Source: JBFWVD01 sp050246915 (GTDB lineage: Bacteria > Actinomycetota > Acidimicrobiia > Acidimicrobiales > Ilumatobacteraceae). From it: a stretch of DNA of 64,000 nt. A program made the translations under genes and the position numbers. Below are positions 41,003-50,580 of the stretch, one piece after another; the first letter of the stretch is position 1; every line of letters starts with the position of its first letter. The stretch lies in NCBI GenBank assembly GCA_050246915.1, contig JBFWVD010000024.1:1-64000 (forward strand), in the 5' to 3' direction. Under the pieces are notes generated by a model. The model did not search any database, was not told where the DNA came from, and saw only the letters and a list, made by a program, of their open reading frames with translations.

Positions 41003-42295
41003 GAGGGCTTTGGCCTGTTCCGACAGCGGGACCAGATCGGCGCGTCGTCCGAGTAGCACGGTCACTGCAGCGCCGATGAGGAGCATCCCCCGAGCCGACC
41101 AGTGGTCGATGGCGAACCCACCCCAGAGCGAAGCGAACGCGGTCATGCCGCCGAATCCGACGAACCACAGGGCCATGACGCGGGCCCGGTACTGGGCTGG
41201 GGAGTGCGTCTGCAGCACCGTGACCCACGAGGTGATGAGACCGAAGTAGCAGAAGCCGACGGCGAACACGATGGGGAACGCCAGCGTTGTCGACGACACG
41301 AGCGCGTACGCGGTGTCGACCGCTCCCATGGCGTAGAGGAATCGCCGCGGGATGATGCGGGGATCGACATGGCTCCACACTGTGGCCACGCCGAGTCCTC
41401 CGAAGCACGCGCCGAGACCGAACGTGGCATAGAGCCATCGATAGGTGGACGAGTCGGAGTCGATGCCGAGATTGTGTTCGGCGATCGCGGCGAACATCGG
41501 GACGAAGGTGAGCACGAAGGCGCTGAGGAACGGAACCGACGTGATGATGTTGAACAGCACGCGGATCTCGCGCGTGGTGCGTATGCCGTCCATCACCGAG
41601 GCTCGCATCGAGGTGTTGCGCTCCGGGCGTTGCCTGGCCGGTGGCCGGACGGCGACCAGCGCGTAGATGACGAACAGATACGTGGCCGCGTTGAACAGGA
41701 AGACCCCTGAGGTGGTCACACCGAACGAATCGCGCAACACGACGACGAGGACGGGGCCGATGGCGCGGGCGCCGTTGAGTGTGAGTGAGTTGAGCGCCAC
41801 TGCGCCGCTGAGGTTCTCGGGCCGGACCATGGCAGGCAGCACCGAGCTCCAGACCGGATTGTTGAAGGCGTTGCCGAACCCGATGGCCAGCACGACCAAC
41901 ACGAACAGAAATTTGTTCGGATGATCCATGCTCACCAGCCACGCCAACAGCAGCGATCCCAGCAGCTGCTCGATCTGGCAGACGATGAGATAGGGCCGGG
42001 TCGGCAGGCGATCGCCGAGCATCCCCGAGATGGGTCCGAACAGATAGGGGACCAGTTGGGCGGCCAGAACGATGCCGGCGAAGGTCGCCGGTCGAATGCC
42101 CCCGGTCCGTCGAGCCAGGTCGAGGGCGAACGGTGCGAGCAGCACGTTCTGCATCCAGGTGCCCAGGCCAGAGGCCAGACCGCCGAACCACATGATCCGA
42201 AACGGCCGCTCACGCAGCGCTGCGGCCGCGGTCCCTCCGCGCGAGGAGCTGTGGTTCGTGCGGGAGGTCGTCGAACGGTCGGGCGAACTGGTCAT
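40988..42295 (-). CDS. MFS permease (EntS/MFS_3-like)
   Basis: The 435-residue protein has about ten to twelve hydrophobic helices and the loop GMLGDRLPTRPYLIV, typical of loop 2-3 in the MFS. Other features are FGNAFNNPVWSSVLPAMV and LNGARAIGPVLVVVL, which match the EntS-type exporters (motif with LNG and GPAL). It probably exports a small molecule such as a siderophore or drug. The ligand is unknown. ATG at 42295 is preferred over 42316. Confidence 0.8.
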   Translation of the reverse strand: MTSSPDRSTTSRTNHSSSRGGTAAAALRERPFRIMWFGGLASGLGTWMQNVLLAPFALDLARRTGGIRPATFAGIVLAAQLVPYLFGPISGMLGDRLPTRPYLIVCQIEQLLGSLLLAWLVSMDHPNKFLFVLVVLAIGFGNAFNNPVWSSVLPAMVRPENLSGAVALNSLTLNGARAIGPVLVVVLRDSFGVTTSGVFLFNAATYLFVIYALVAVRPPARQRPERNTSMRASVMDGIRTTREIRVLFNIITSVPFLSAFVLTFVPMFAAIAEHNLGIDSDSSTYRWLYATFGLGACFGGLGVATVWSHVDPRIIPRRFLYAMGAVDTAYALVSSTTLAFPIVFAVGFCYFGLITSWVTVLQTHSPAQYRARVMALWFVGFGGMTAFASLWGGFAIDHWSARGMLLIGAAVTVLLGRRADLVPLSEQAKALGQVP

Positions 42296-42340
42296 GGGGC
42301 CCGCCGATCTTGCCACTCGCCCGCGCCGGCAGGCGCCTCG

Positions 42341-43492
42341 TCAATCCCCGAATGCGGTGAGCAGGTCGACGCTGGGACGGCCGAGGGCCTCGGCCACGAC
42401 GGCGTTGGTGACGGCGCCGCCCACGCAGTTGAACCCGTGGGCGAGTGCCAGATCGCGCCGGGCTGCTTCCTGCGGACCTCGCGCCACCTCGGCGATGAAG
42501 GGCAACGTCGCGTTGGTGAGTGCGTAGGTGGAGGTGAACGGCACGGCGCCGGGCATGTTGCCGACGGCGTAGTGGATGACTCCGTGCTGTTCGTAAATGG
42601 GGTTGTCGTGCGTGGTCTCGCGGGTGGTCTCGATGCAACCGCCTTGGTCGACGGCGACGTCGACGATGACCGCCCCGGGCTTCATCGATCGGACCATGTC
42701 CTCGCTGACCACCACCGGAGCCCGACCGCCGGCCACGAGCACGGCACCGATCACCAGATCGGCGTCGGCGACGGCGCGTTCCACGGCGCCGCGGTTGGAA
42801 GCGAGGGTGATGATGCGACCGCGATGGATCTGATCGACGAATCGCAGTCGATCGAGGTTCTTGTCGAGCAGCGACACCTCGGCTTCCATGCCCGCGGCGA
42901 TCCACGCAGCGTTCCACCCCACGTTCCCGGCGCCGAGCACGACGACGCGAGCGGGCCGGACGCCGGGAGCGCCACCCATGAGCACGCCTCGACCGCCCTT
43001 GTGGCGTTCCAGGTACTGCGCACCCATCTGCGGTGCCAGTCGTCCCGCCACCTCGCTCATCGGGGCGAGCAACGGCAGCGCACCGCCGGCGGCTTGCACC
43101 GTCTCGTACGCGATGGCGGTGGTACCGGCGGCGAGCAGCGCGTCGGCCACCTTGGGGTAGGCGGCCAGGTGCAGATAGGTGAACAGCGTGAGATCGGGAC
43201 GCAGGAAGCCGAACTCCGATGACTGCGGCTCCTTCACCTTCACCACCATCGAGTGGGCCCACGCGTCAGCGGCGGTGTCAACGATGGTTGCGCCGGCGGC
43301 GACGTACTCGGCGTCGCTGATGGCCGACTCGGAGCCCGCGCCCTTCTGGACGAACACCTCGACCCCGAGGCGCTCGAGCTCGCGTACCCCGTCGGGGGTG
43401 AGCGCCACTCGGTGCTCCTGGGTCTTGATCTCGGTGGGAACACCGAGTGTGAGGGGTCTCAGCGGGCGAGATGCGGTGGATGGGTCGGTCAT
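42341..43492 (-). CDS. ald: Alanine dehydrogenase
   Basis: This 383-residue NAD enzyme interconverts alanine and pyruvate. It shows GVPTEIKTQEHRVALTPDGV at the N-terminus, VKVKEPQ, LFTYLHLAAY, APMSEVAGRLAPQ, VVLGAGNVGWNAAWIA (Rossmann), DVAVDQGGCIETTRETTHDNP and YAVGNMPGAVPFTSTYALTNATLPF. The start MTDPST at 43492 fits. It is divergent from an ABC exporter. A half-degenerate dyad lies at 43277-43292. Confidence 0.92.
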   Translation of the reverse strand: MTDPSTASRPLRPLTLGVPTEIKTQEHRVALTPDGVRELERLGVEVFVQKGAGSESAISDAEYVAAGATIVDTAADAWAHSMVVKVKEPQSSEFGFLRPDLTLFTYLHLAAYPKVADALLAAGTTAIAYETVQAAGGALPLLAPMSEVAGRLAPQMGAQYLERHKGGRGVLMGGAPGVRPARVVVLGAGNVGWNAAWIAAGMEAEVSLLDKNLDRLRFVDQIHRGRIITLASNRGAVERAVADADLVIGAVLVAGGRAPVVVSEDMVRSMKPGAVIVDVAVDQGGCIETTRETTHDNPIYEQHGVIHYAVGNMPGAVPFTSTYALTNATLPFIAEVARGPQEAARRDLALAHGFNCVGGAVTNAVVAEALGRPSVDLLTAFGD

Positions 43493-43599
43493 GTGAACGC
43501 TCCGGTGCTCCCGCGGCATCGACGCTGATGACCGGCGGTGCCGCGAGGATAGAGGCAGGCGCCGGACGCTCGGGCGGTGATCTCACTACTGTGCTGGCG

Positions 43600-44502
43600 A
43601 TGTTGGGCGTTGAGGGCGTCGTGAAGCGATTCGGCTCGTTGCTGGCCCTCGACGACGTCAGCTTCTCGGCGCAACGAGGCCAGATCCTCGGTCTCCTCGG
43701 ACCGAACGGCGCGGGCAAGACCACGACGATGCGGGCGATCATGCACCTCGTCGCGCTCGACCGTGGAGCGGTCACCTGGGACGGTTCAGCGATCAGCGCC
43801 GAGATGCGCAGCTCGTTCGGATACATGCCCGCCGAGCGCGGCATGTATCCCCGTATGAAGGTGCGTGACCACCTCGTCTACTACTCGCGTCTGTCGGGGA
43901 CGACGACCCACGAGGCCGGCCGATCCGCCGATGAATGGATCGAACGACTTGGTCTGGGCGATCGCCGAGACGCCACGGTCGAGAGCCTCTCCAGCGGCAA
44001 CCAACAACGAGTGCAGTTGGCGTTGGCCCTCCTCGGCGAGCCGGAGGTCCTCATCCTCGACGAGCCGTTCTCGGGGCTCGACCCCGTTGCTGTCGAGAAC
44101 CTCAGCGACGTCCTGCGTGAGCAGGCAGCGCGCGGTGCTGCGGTCCTGCTGAGCAGCCATCAACTCGACCTCGTCGCCGACGTGTGCCGATCGGTGGTCA
44201 TCATCGATCGCGGCCGGGTGGTGCTGCGTGGTGATGTGGCTTCGCTGCGGGCGGCCAGCGGTATTCGACACATCGACGTCGAGTTCGCCGCGCCGACCAT
44301 CTGGACCGTGGAGGCGCCGGCGGAGGTCAGCGACGATGGTCGTCGCCATCGCGTCACCGTGGATCGCAACGTCGATCCGCATGGTCTCATCGACGCTGCC
44401 CATCGTGCTGGGACGGTGGTCGCGTTCTCGTTCGCTTCGCCCGATCTGTCCGAGGTGTTCCTGCGGTCGCTTGCCACCGCGCACGGCTCGGCGGAGCGAT
44501 GA
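43600..44502 (+). CDS. ABC transporter ATP-binding protein (exporter, NatA-like)
   Basis: The 300-residue ATPase has Walker A GPNGAGKTTT, the Q-loop region, LSSGNQQRVQLALALLGEPEVLILDEPFSGLDP (signature and Walker B) and SSHQLDLVADVC (H-loop). A C-terminal extension follows. It pairs with the ABC-2 permease by a 4-bp ATGA overlap. The group includes Na+ and drug exporters such as NatAB. The substrate is not known. GTG at 43591 is the alternative start. Confidence 0.87.
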   Translation: MLGVEGVVKRFGSLLALDDVSFSAQRGQILGLLGPNGAGKTTTMRAIMHLVALDRGAVTWDGSAISAEMRSSFGYMPAERGMYPRMKVRDHLVYYSRLSGTTTHEAGRSADEWIERLGLGDRRDATVESLSSGNQQRVQLALALLGEPEVLILDEPFSGLDPVAVENLSDVLREQAARGAAVLLSSHQLDLVADVCRSVVIIDRGRVVLRGDVASLRAASGIRHIDVEFAAPTIWTVEAPAEVSDDGRRHRVTVDRNVDPHGLIDAAHRAGTVVAFSFASPDLSEVFLRSLATAHGSAER

Positions 44503-45704
44503 GCGCGCGTCAACCGATGACCGCGCGTCAGGCGATTGCTCTGGTTGCTCGCCGGGAGATCGTCGCCCGTCTCTGGGTCAAGTCGTTCTACATCTTCACT
44601 GGCGCGCTGATGGTCGTCATCTTGGCCATCGGCGTCATCACACGGATGGCCGACAACAGTGGGCCCGACGGCTTGTCGATCGCGGTGTCGCAGCCCGCTC
44701 CTCCCGGCTTCGTCGACACACTCCGCTCGGTTGCCGAGGCCTCCGAACGTCGCGCCAGCGTCGACCTCGTCGGCGATGCGGGAGCGGTTCGCACCGCTGT
44801 CGACGAGGGTCGCGCCGACGTCGGAGTCGTCAGCGATCGTGGCGACGTCGTGTACGAACATCAGATCGACGACGACGTCGATTTCATCATCCAGCAGGCT
44901 TGGGCCGAGGTCAGCATCCGCGAAGCACTCATCGATGCTGGTGTCGAAGCGGACCGCCTGGATGCAGCGCTACGTCCAGCGCCGCTCACCGTGTCGTTCA
45001 TCGATGAGCGCGAGGACAACGACGACATCGCCCTGTTGACCGGGTCGCTGGTGGCGATCTTGTTGATGCTCTCGCTCCAGACGTTCGGCAACTACGTCCT
45101 CATGGGCGTCATCGAGGAGAAGTCGACGGCGGTCGTCGAACTGCTCCTCGCTCGGATCCGCTCCGATCAACTCCTCGCGGGCAAGGTGATCGGGATCGGA
45201 GTGTGCGCCTTGCTGCAATTCGCGTTGTCGGTGGCCGCAGGGATGGCGTCGTTCGCCATCTCCGGTGCTGATGTGCCCAGCGAGATCTGGTCGACCTTGC
45301 CGACGACCATCGTGTGGTTCCTCGGCGGCTACTTGCTCTACTCCACGTTGTTCGCGCTGGCGGGGTCACTGGTGAGCCGGCAGGAAGACGCTCAGGCGGC
45401 AGCTGGACCGATCATCGCCGCGTTGGTTGCTGCGTACATGGTCGTGTTCATCTTCGGTTCCGATCCACGGTCGGCGGCGAGTGTGGTCCTGTCGATGGTG
45501 CCTCCGGTGGCACCGTTCATGATGCCGATGCGCATGGCTGCCGGTGCGGCGTCATGGCTCGAAGTGGGCGCGTCGCTGGCGTTGCTCGTGCTCGCCGTCG
45601 TGGGGGCGTGGAAGCTCGCCGGTCGGATCTACGACCAGGTACTGCTGCGGCGTGGGACCCGCATCTCCTGGGGTGAGGCAATCGCCGGGGTTCGCCGCCG
45701 ATGA
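44499..45704 (+). CDS. ABC-2 type permease (NatB-like)
   Basis: The 401-residue protein has one N-terminal helix (about residues 25-48), an extracytoplasmic domain of about 130 residues, and about five helices in the second half. LMGVIEEKSTAVVELLLARI and SDQLLAGKVIGIGVCALLQF are the typical ABC-2 amphipathic and helix-2 signals. It forms an exporter with the preceding ATPase. Confidence 0.87.
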   Translation: MSARQPMTARQAIALVARREIVARLWVKSFYIFTGALMVVILAIGVITRMADNSGPDGLSIAVSQPAPPGFVDTLRSVAEASERRASVDLVGDAGAVRTAVDEGRADVGVVSDRGDVVYEHQIDDDVDFIIQQAWAEVSIREALIDAGVEADRLDAALRPAPLTVSFIDEREDNDDIALLTGSLVAILLMLSLQTFGNYVLMGVIEEKSTAVVELLLARIRSDQLLAGKVIGIGVCALLQFALSVAAGMASFAISGADVPSEIWSTLPTTIVWFLGGYLLYSTLFALAGSLVSRQEDAQAAAGPIIAALVAAYMVVFIFGSDPRSAASVVLSMVPPVAPFMMPMRMAAGAASWLEVGASLALLVLAVVGAWKLAGRIYDQVLLRRGTRISWGEAIAGVRRR

Positions 45705-45718
45705 CGTCGGAATGCCGC

Positions 45719-46807
45719 TCAGCCAGGTGACAACGTGAGCGGGGAGGCGCGGCCGACCAGCGCGGCGAGCCGAGCGGGATCGGCCGCGTCCGCGATCTCG
45801 CGCATCCAACGGCGGTATTCGATCGAGACCTTGTCGGTGCGCACCGAGATCTCCGTCGTGGTGTCGAGCGGGAACCACGCGGGTACCTGATTGGTGACCA
45901 CGGGCTCGTCCTCTTCCAGAACAATGCGCTGGAAGGCGAAGTGCGGCTCGTCGTCGCCGTCGAGATCGTCGTCGCGGGCGATGAACCAGAACGATCGACA
46001 GGAGACCGCGTCAATTGGGCTTGCGGTCATCCACAGCAGACGACGGGCACCGGTGTCGAGGGTGAACTCGATGCTCACGGTGCACGGCATGGGCATGCGG
46101 TAGCGCGACGAGCCATACATGGCGGTCGACGCTGGATCGAACTCCGGCGGGTCGTAGGTGAAGCGCAACTCGCCGTCGACTCGGCTCAGTTCCGGAAGCG
46201 GCGGCACCGGCTCGTCACGGCGACCCAAGGTCCCGGCGTGCACCCAGGCAAAGTGGGCGAGGTCGACGAAGTTCTCCACTCGACGAGGCGCCGCAGTCGG
46301 CCAGGTGTACGGATCACCGGTGAGGACCCGCAGGCCAGGATCATCGAAGGCCGGGCACGCCGGAATCGACGTCCCGGCGCGGTCGTCGATGCGCACCCAC
46401 ACCAAGCCGTAGGCGATCTGCGTCGAGTAGGCGCCGACCCGAGCGCGAGAAGGGATCGGACCATCGGGCAGAGCGGGGATGTCGATGCATTTGCCCGAGC
46501 CGTCCCACAGCCAACCGTGATAGGCGCATCGCACCCCTGCGCTATCCACCCATCCCACCGAGAGCTTCGTCGATCGATGCAGGCAGCGATCGTCGAGGGC
46601 GATGACGCCGTGATCGGGGACATCAGCGATGGCCAGATCGCGGCCCAACAGACGCACCGGCAACGGACGGGCCCCATCGTGGCTCCCCAGCGAGGGTTTC
46701 GTGAGCTCCTCGAGCGTGCAAACGGGGTGCCAGAACATCTCGAGGGCCCGTGTCAATCGTTGTTGATCGTCGCCGAGCGGTGGGGAGACAGACGGGATCT
46801 CGGTCAT
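45719..46807 (-). CDS. Rieske non-haem iron oxygenase
   Basis: The 362-residue protein has a Rieske 2Fe-2S site, CLHRSTKLSVGWVDS then CAYHGWLWDGSGKC (CxH...CxxH). It also has the mononuclear iron ligands in NFVDLAHFAWVHAGTLG (two His; the third, an Asp, lies further on), as in aromatic-ring oxygenases and the PAO/vanillate demethylase type. An alpha-only oxygenase with no adjacent reductase. The substrate is unknown. A dyad copy is at 46010-46025. Confidence 0.85.
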   Translation of the reverse strand: MTEIPSVSPPLGDDQQRLTRALEMFWHPVCTLEELTKPSLGSHDGARPLPVRLLGRDLAIADVPDHGVIALDDRCLHRSTKLSVGWVDSAGVRCAYHGWLWDGSGKCIDIPALPDGPIPSRARVGAYSTQIAYGLVWVRIDDRAGTSIPACPAFDDPGLRVLTGDPYTWPTAAPRRVENFVDLAHFAWVHAGTLGRRDEPVPPLPELSRVDGELRFTYDPPEFDPASTAMYGSSRYRMPMPCTVSIEFTLDTGARRLLWMTASPIDAVSCRSFWFIARDDDLDGDDEPHFAFQRIVLEEDEPVVTNQVPAWFPLDTTTEISVRTDKVSIEYRRWMREIADAADPARLAALVGRASPLTLSPG

Positions 46808-46864
46808 GCGCGAGCGAACCTACGAGTGCAGTGTGACCATTCTGTTTCCATGCCGTGACTCCTC

Positions 46865-46936
46865 GATCACCGGGACACGGTGATCACTGGGCACGGTGAT
46901 CACTGGGCACGGTGATCAGTGGGACACGGTGATCAC
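46865..46936. repeat. Tandem GTGATCAC repeats on the stop codon of the amidohydrolase gene
   Basis: GATCAC (GATCAG in one copy) recurs at 46865, 46882, 46898, 46914 and 46931, with spacings of 17, 16, 16 and 17 bp and the link GGGCACGGT or GGGACACGGT between. GTGATCAC is itself a palindrome, so neighbouring copies can pair into hairpins. The stop codon of the minus-strand amidohydrolase (46933-46935) lies in the last copy. It fills most of the gap to the Rieske gene. Confidence 0.85.
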
Positions 46937-48327
46937 GCCAGCGCCGCCTGCATGTTCTTGGAGATCCGACGATGGGTGCGCAGCATCATGTCGAGCATCG
47001 GGGCAGTGGGCTCACCGTCTTCGACCAGCACCCTGCCCGCCACCACGGTCGTCTTGGCGGTCAAGGGACCACAGCGCAGCAACGCCTCCACCGGATCGCT
47101 CCACGCCCCGGCGAACGCCACCGGTGGCCGTGGCCACACCACGAGGTCACCACACGCGCCGACGCTGAGCGTTCCGATCTCTCCCGTGCGTCCCAGACAC
47201 GCCGCGCCGCCCAGTGTCGCCATCTCGAGCGCGTCGCGTGCCGTCATGGCCTGTGGTCCGCCGCGCAGGCGGCCGAGCAACAGCGCGGCGCGGGCCTCCA
47301 TCCACAGCGATGCGCTGTCGGTGGACGCCGAGCCATCGCAGCCGATGCCGACCGGCGAACCAGCGGCCCGCATCTCGGTGATGGGCGCCAGGCCAGCACC
47401 GATGAGTTGATTGGAGCTGGGGCAGTGGGCGATGCCGACGCGATGGGCCCCGAGGTTGGCGATGTCGACGTCGCTGGGGAACACGCAGTGGGCCACCCAT
47501 GTGCGATCGCTCATCCAGCCGCATGCTTCGAGGTGCTCGACCGGACGGCAGTGGTACATCTCGGCGCAGTACGTGTCCTCGTCGCGGTCCTCGGCCAGAT
47601 GGGTGTGCAGACGCACGTCGAGGCGATCAGCCAGTTCTGCGGTGCTGCGCATCAGCCGTGGCGTCACCGAGAACGGCGAGCACGGGGCGAGGCCGATGCG
47701 CACCATGGCGAGCGGTGAGCGATCGTGATGGGCGGCGACGAGGCGCTCGCAATCGGCGAGGATCTCGTCGTCGTCCTGCACCACCTCGTCGGGGGGCAGG
47801 CCGCCGTCTTTCTTGCTGCGACTCATCGAGCCACGCGTGGGATGGAAGCGCAACCCCACCTCGCCGGCCCCGCTGATCTCCGCGCCGATCAGATCACCGG
47901 CCCCGCGTGGATGCACGTAGAGATGGTCGGTGCTCGTCGTGCACCCACCCATGGCCAATTCGATGGCGCCGATGTACGCGGACACGTACGCCGCTTCCTC
48001 GTCGAGCCGGCTCCACACCGGGTACAGCGTGGTGAGCCAATGGAACAGATCGCCTTGCAGCGCAGGCGAGAACGAACGTGTGAGGTTCTGGTAGATGTGG
48101 TGGTGGGTGTTCACGAAACCCGGTGTGACGACGCAACCGTTGGCGTCGATGGTGCGACGCGTCGCGGGTGGTCGCGTCGTCGTGTCACCCACACCCACCA
48201 CTGCGCCCCCATCGATGGCGAGCCAACCGCCGGGGATCTCGCGCCGCGAGCCGTCCATCGTGACGAGCAGATCGGCATGGTCGACGACGAGATCGACCGG
48301 GGTCGGCATGGAGGCAGCGGAAGTCAT
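46933..48327 (-). CDS. 8-oxoguanine deaminase-like amidohydrolase
   Basis: The 464-residue protein belongs to the AtzA/guanine-deaminase-like amidohydrolases. It shows TPGFVNTHHHIYQNLTRSF (HxH metal site), HLYVHPRGAGDLIGAEI, FHPTRGSMSRSKKDGGLPPD, VRIGLAPCSPFSVTP, LHTHLAEDRDEDTYC (metal His), VAHCVFPSDVDI, AHCPSSNQLIG and GIGCDGSASTDSASLW (catalytic Asp). The residues around RGSMSRSKKDGGLPPD match 8-oxoguanine deaminases as I know them. Start at 48327 or 48309. Confidence 0.82.
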   Translation of the reverse strand: MTSAASMPTPVDLVVDHADLLVTMDGSRREIPGGWLAIDGGAVVGVGDTTTRPPATRRTIDANGCVVTPGFVNTHHHIYQNLTRSFSPALQGDLFHWLTTLYPVWSRLDEEAAYVSAYIGAIELAMGGCTTSTDHLYVHPRGAGDLIGAEISGAGEVGLRFHPTRGSMSRSKKDGGLPPDEVVQDDDEILADCERLVAAHHDRSPLAMVRIGLAPCSPFSVTPRLMRSTAELADRLDVRLHTHLAEDRDEDTYCAEMYHCRPVEHLEACGWMSDRTWVAHCVFPSDVDIANLGAHRVGIAHCPSSNQLIGAGLAPITEMRAAGSPVGIGCDGSASTDSASLWMEARAALLLGRLRGGPQAMTARDALEMATLGGAACLGRTGEIGTLSVGACGDLVVWPRPPVAFAGAWSDPVEALLRCGPLTAKTTVVAGRVLVEDGEPTAPMLDMMLRTHRRISKNMQAALA

Positions 48328-48454
48328 CGACCGGAAAGGTACGGCTGCCATGTCAACGCTCGGTTTCGCCTGCCGCTCGGTCACGCGGTCGTCATCGACC
48401 TCGCACGAAATGGAAACACGATGGGTGACCGGCGCGGCCCGAACACGTGCTTCG

Positions 48455-49885
48455 TCAGGCGTCGAGGTTGGTCATGACGTGCTTGATGCGGGTGTAGTCA
48501 TCGAGCGCGTACATCGACAGGTCCTTGCCATAGCCCGACTTCTTGTAACCGCCATGGGGCATCTCGGCCACGAGGGGGATGTGGGTGTTGATCCACACGC
48601 ACCCGAAGTCGAGCCGCTTGGCCAAGCGCATGGCCCGTCCGTGATCGCGGGTCCACACCGAAGATGCGAGGCCGTACTCGACCCCGTTGGCCCATGCCAC
48701 CGCCTGGTCCTCGTCGTTGAAGCGCTGAACGGTGATGACCGGTCCGAACACCTCGCTCTGGATGAGCTCGTCGTCCTGACGGAGATCGGCGATGACGGTC
48801 GGCTCGTAGAAGTACCCCTGACCGCTGACCGCGTGCCCACCGGCGGTCACCGCGGCGTGTGACGGTGCCCGATCCACCATGCCGGCGACGCGGGCCAGCT
48901 GTGCCGGGTTGTTGAGCGGGCCGTAGAGGGCGTCGGCGTTGTCGGGTGCTCCGGTCACGGTGCCCTTGGCCGCCTCGGTGAGGGCCGCCACGAAATCGTC
49001 GTAGATGCCGGGCGCGGCGATGACTCGCGTCGCCGCGGTGCAGTCCTGCCCGGCGTTGAAGTAGCCGGCAATGGAGATGCCGGCCACGGCCGCTTCGATG
49101 TCGGCGTCATCGAACACCACCACCGGCGCCTTACCGCCGAGTTCGAGGTGCACCCGCTTGAGCGAGTCGGCCGCGGCCTTGGCGACCTCCATGCCGGCGC
49201 GGACCGATCCGGTGATCGACACCATGGCCGGTGTGCGATGGGCGACCATGGCCCGTCCGGTGTCGCGATCGCCGCACACCACGTTGAGAACACCGGGCGG
49301 TAGGAACTCCGCGGCGATCTCGGCCAACAACAAGGTCGTGACCGGGGTGGTGTCGGACGGCTTGAGCACCACGGTGTTGCCCGCGGCGATGGCCGGGGCG
49401 AACTTCCACACCGCCATCATCATCGGGTAGTTCCATGGCGCGACCTGGGCGCACACGCCGATCGGCTCGCGCCGGATCATCGAGGTGTGGCGGGCCATGT
49501 ACTCGCCGGCCGACTTGCCCTCCAGCACACGCGCCGCGGCGCCGAAGAAGCGGATCTGGTCGATCATCGGAGGGATCTCTTCGCTGGCCGTCAACGACAG
49601 CGGCTTGCCGCAGTTCTCGGCTTCGAGAGCGACGAACTCCTCGGCCCGAGCCTCGACCGCATCGGCGATGCGCAACAGGGCCAGGCTGCGCTGCGACGGC
49701 GTGGCGTCTCGCCAGCCCTCGAACGCGTCGGCCGCGGCTCGCATCGCCATGTCCACATCGGTGTCCGAGGAGACCGGCGCCGTGGCGTACACCTCGCCCG
49801 TCGATGGGTTGACCACCTCACTGGTTCGACCGTCGATCGCGTCGCTCGGGGCGCCGTTCACGAAGTTGCGGAGCGTTCGGGTCAT
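48455..49885 (-). CDS. patD: Gamma-aminobutyraldehyde dehydrogenase (PatD-like)
   Basis: The 476-residue aldehyde dehydrogenase has APWNYPMMMAVWKFAPAIAAG, LELGGKAPVVVFDDADIE (catalytic Glu), YFNAGQDCTAATRV (catalytic Cys) and SEVFGPVITVQRF. The stretches AGEYMARHTSMIRREPIGV, AEMPHGGYKKSGYGKDLSMY and ALDDYTRIKHVM closely match E. coli PatD (YdcW), which oxidises 4-aminobutanal from putrescine. GGAGG precedes ATG 49885. Next to an Lrp regulator and divergent from a polyamine transporter, which fits putrescine breakdown to GABA. Confidence 0.88.
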   Translation of the reverse strand: MTRTLRNFVNGAPSDAIDGRTSEVVNPSTGEVYATAPVSSDTDVDMAMRAAADAFEGWRDATPSQRSLALLRIADAVEARAEEFVALEAENCGKPLSLTASEEIPPMIDQIRFFGAAARVLEGKSAGEYMARHTSMIRREPIGVCAQVAPWNYPMMMAVWKFAPAIAAGNTVVLKPSDTTPVTTLLLAEIAAEFLPPGVLNVVCGDRDTGRAMVAHRTPAMVSITGSVRAGMEVAKAAADSLKRVHLELGGKAPVVVFDDADIEAAVAGISIAGYFNAGQDCTAATRVIAAPGIYDDFVAALTEAAKGTVTGAPDNADALYGPLNNPAQLARVAGMVDRAPSHAAVTAGGHAVSGQGYFYEPTVIADLRQDDELIQSEVFGPVITVQRFNDEDQAVAWANGVEYGLASSVWTRDHGRAMRLAKRLDFGCVWINTHIPLVAEMPHGGYKKSGYGKDLSMYALDDYTRIKHVMTNLDA

Positions 49886-49928
49886 GGGAGGTCCTCCGGA
49901 GAGATGTGGGAACGATCGTCGGGCGCAG

Positions 49929-50390
49929 TCATCGAGCACCCCATTCATAGGTCTGCTTGGCCAGCTGCAGATACACGAACGTCTCGGTGCGGCGAACGCC
50001 AGGGATGGACCGCACCTTGTCGTTGATGAGTTCGAGTAGCGCTTCGTCGTTGGCGGCGACCACCTCGGCCATGAGATCGAAACTCCCAGCGGTGACCACG
50101 AGGTAGCTCACCTCGTCGAACGTGGACATGGCGTCGGCCACCCGCCGGACGTCACCTTCGGTCTTCACGCCGATCATCGCCACCCGTCGCAGCCCGAGCG
50201 ACATGGGGTCGGTTACGGCCACGACCTGCATGGCCCCGAGTTCGAGCAACCGCTGCACCCGCTGGCGCACGGCCGCCTCGCTCATGCCGACCTTGGCGCC
50301 CAGACGCGTGTACGGCATCCGCCCGTCGGTCTGCAGCTGCTCGATGATGGCGCGGTCCACTTCGTCGATGGTCACCGGAGGCTTGGTCAT
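49929..50390 (-). CDS. Lrp/AsnC-family transcriptional regulator
   Basis: A 153-residue regulator with an N-terminal HTH (VDRAIIEQLQTDGRMPYTRLGAKVGMSEAAVRQRVQRLLELG) and a C-terminal ligand-binding AsnC domain (VRRVADAMSTFDEVSYLVVTAG, SFDLMAEVVAANDEALLELI, VRRTETFVYLQLAKQTYEW). It stands 43 bp before patD and 190 bp from potA on the other side. The divergent gap is the likely operator for both. A polyamine or amino-acid effector is inference. Confidence 0.9.
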   Translation of the reverse strand: MTKPPVTIDEVDRAIIEQLQTDGRMPYTRLGAKVGMSEAAVRQRVQRLLELGAMQVVAVTDPMSLGLRRVAMIGVKTEGDVRRVADAMSTFDEVSYLVVTAGSFDLMAEVVAANDEALLELINDKVRSIPGVRRTETFVYLQLAKQTYEWGAR

Positions 50391-50580
50391 CGGGTTCGCA
50401 TCATGGGCGGAGACTTGGCGTCGGGCAAGGGATCGCGTTGAAAATCATGGCGCGAACGGCGGATTCCCTTGCACCGATCGGTATGGCCGTGGGAGGGTTC
50501 GCGTCGCAGGCAGACTTACGATTTGTCACCTACCCATCCGGGTCGGGTTCCAGGTGCTCAGCCTGGGGAGCAGGGAGACC

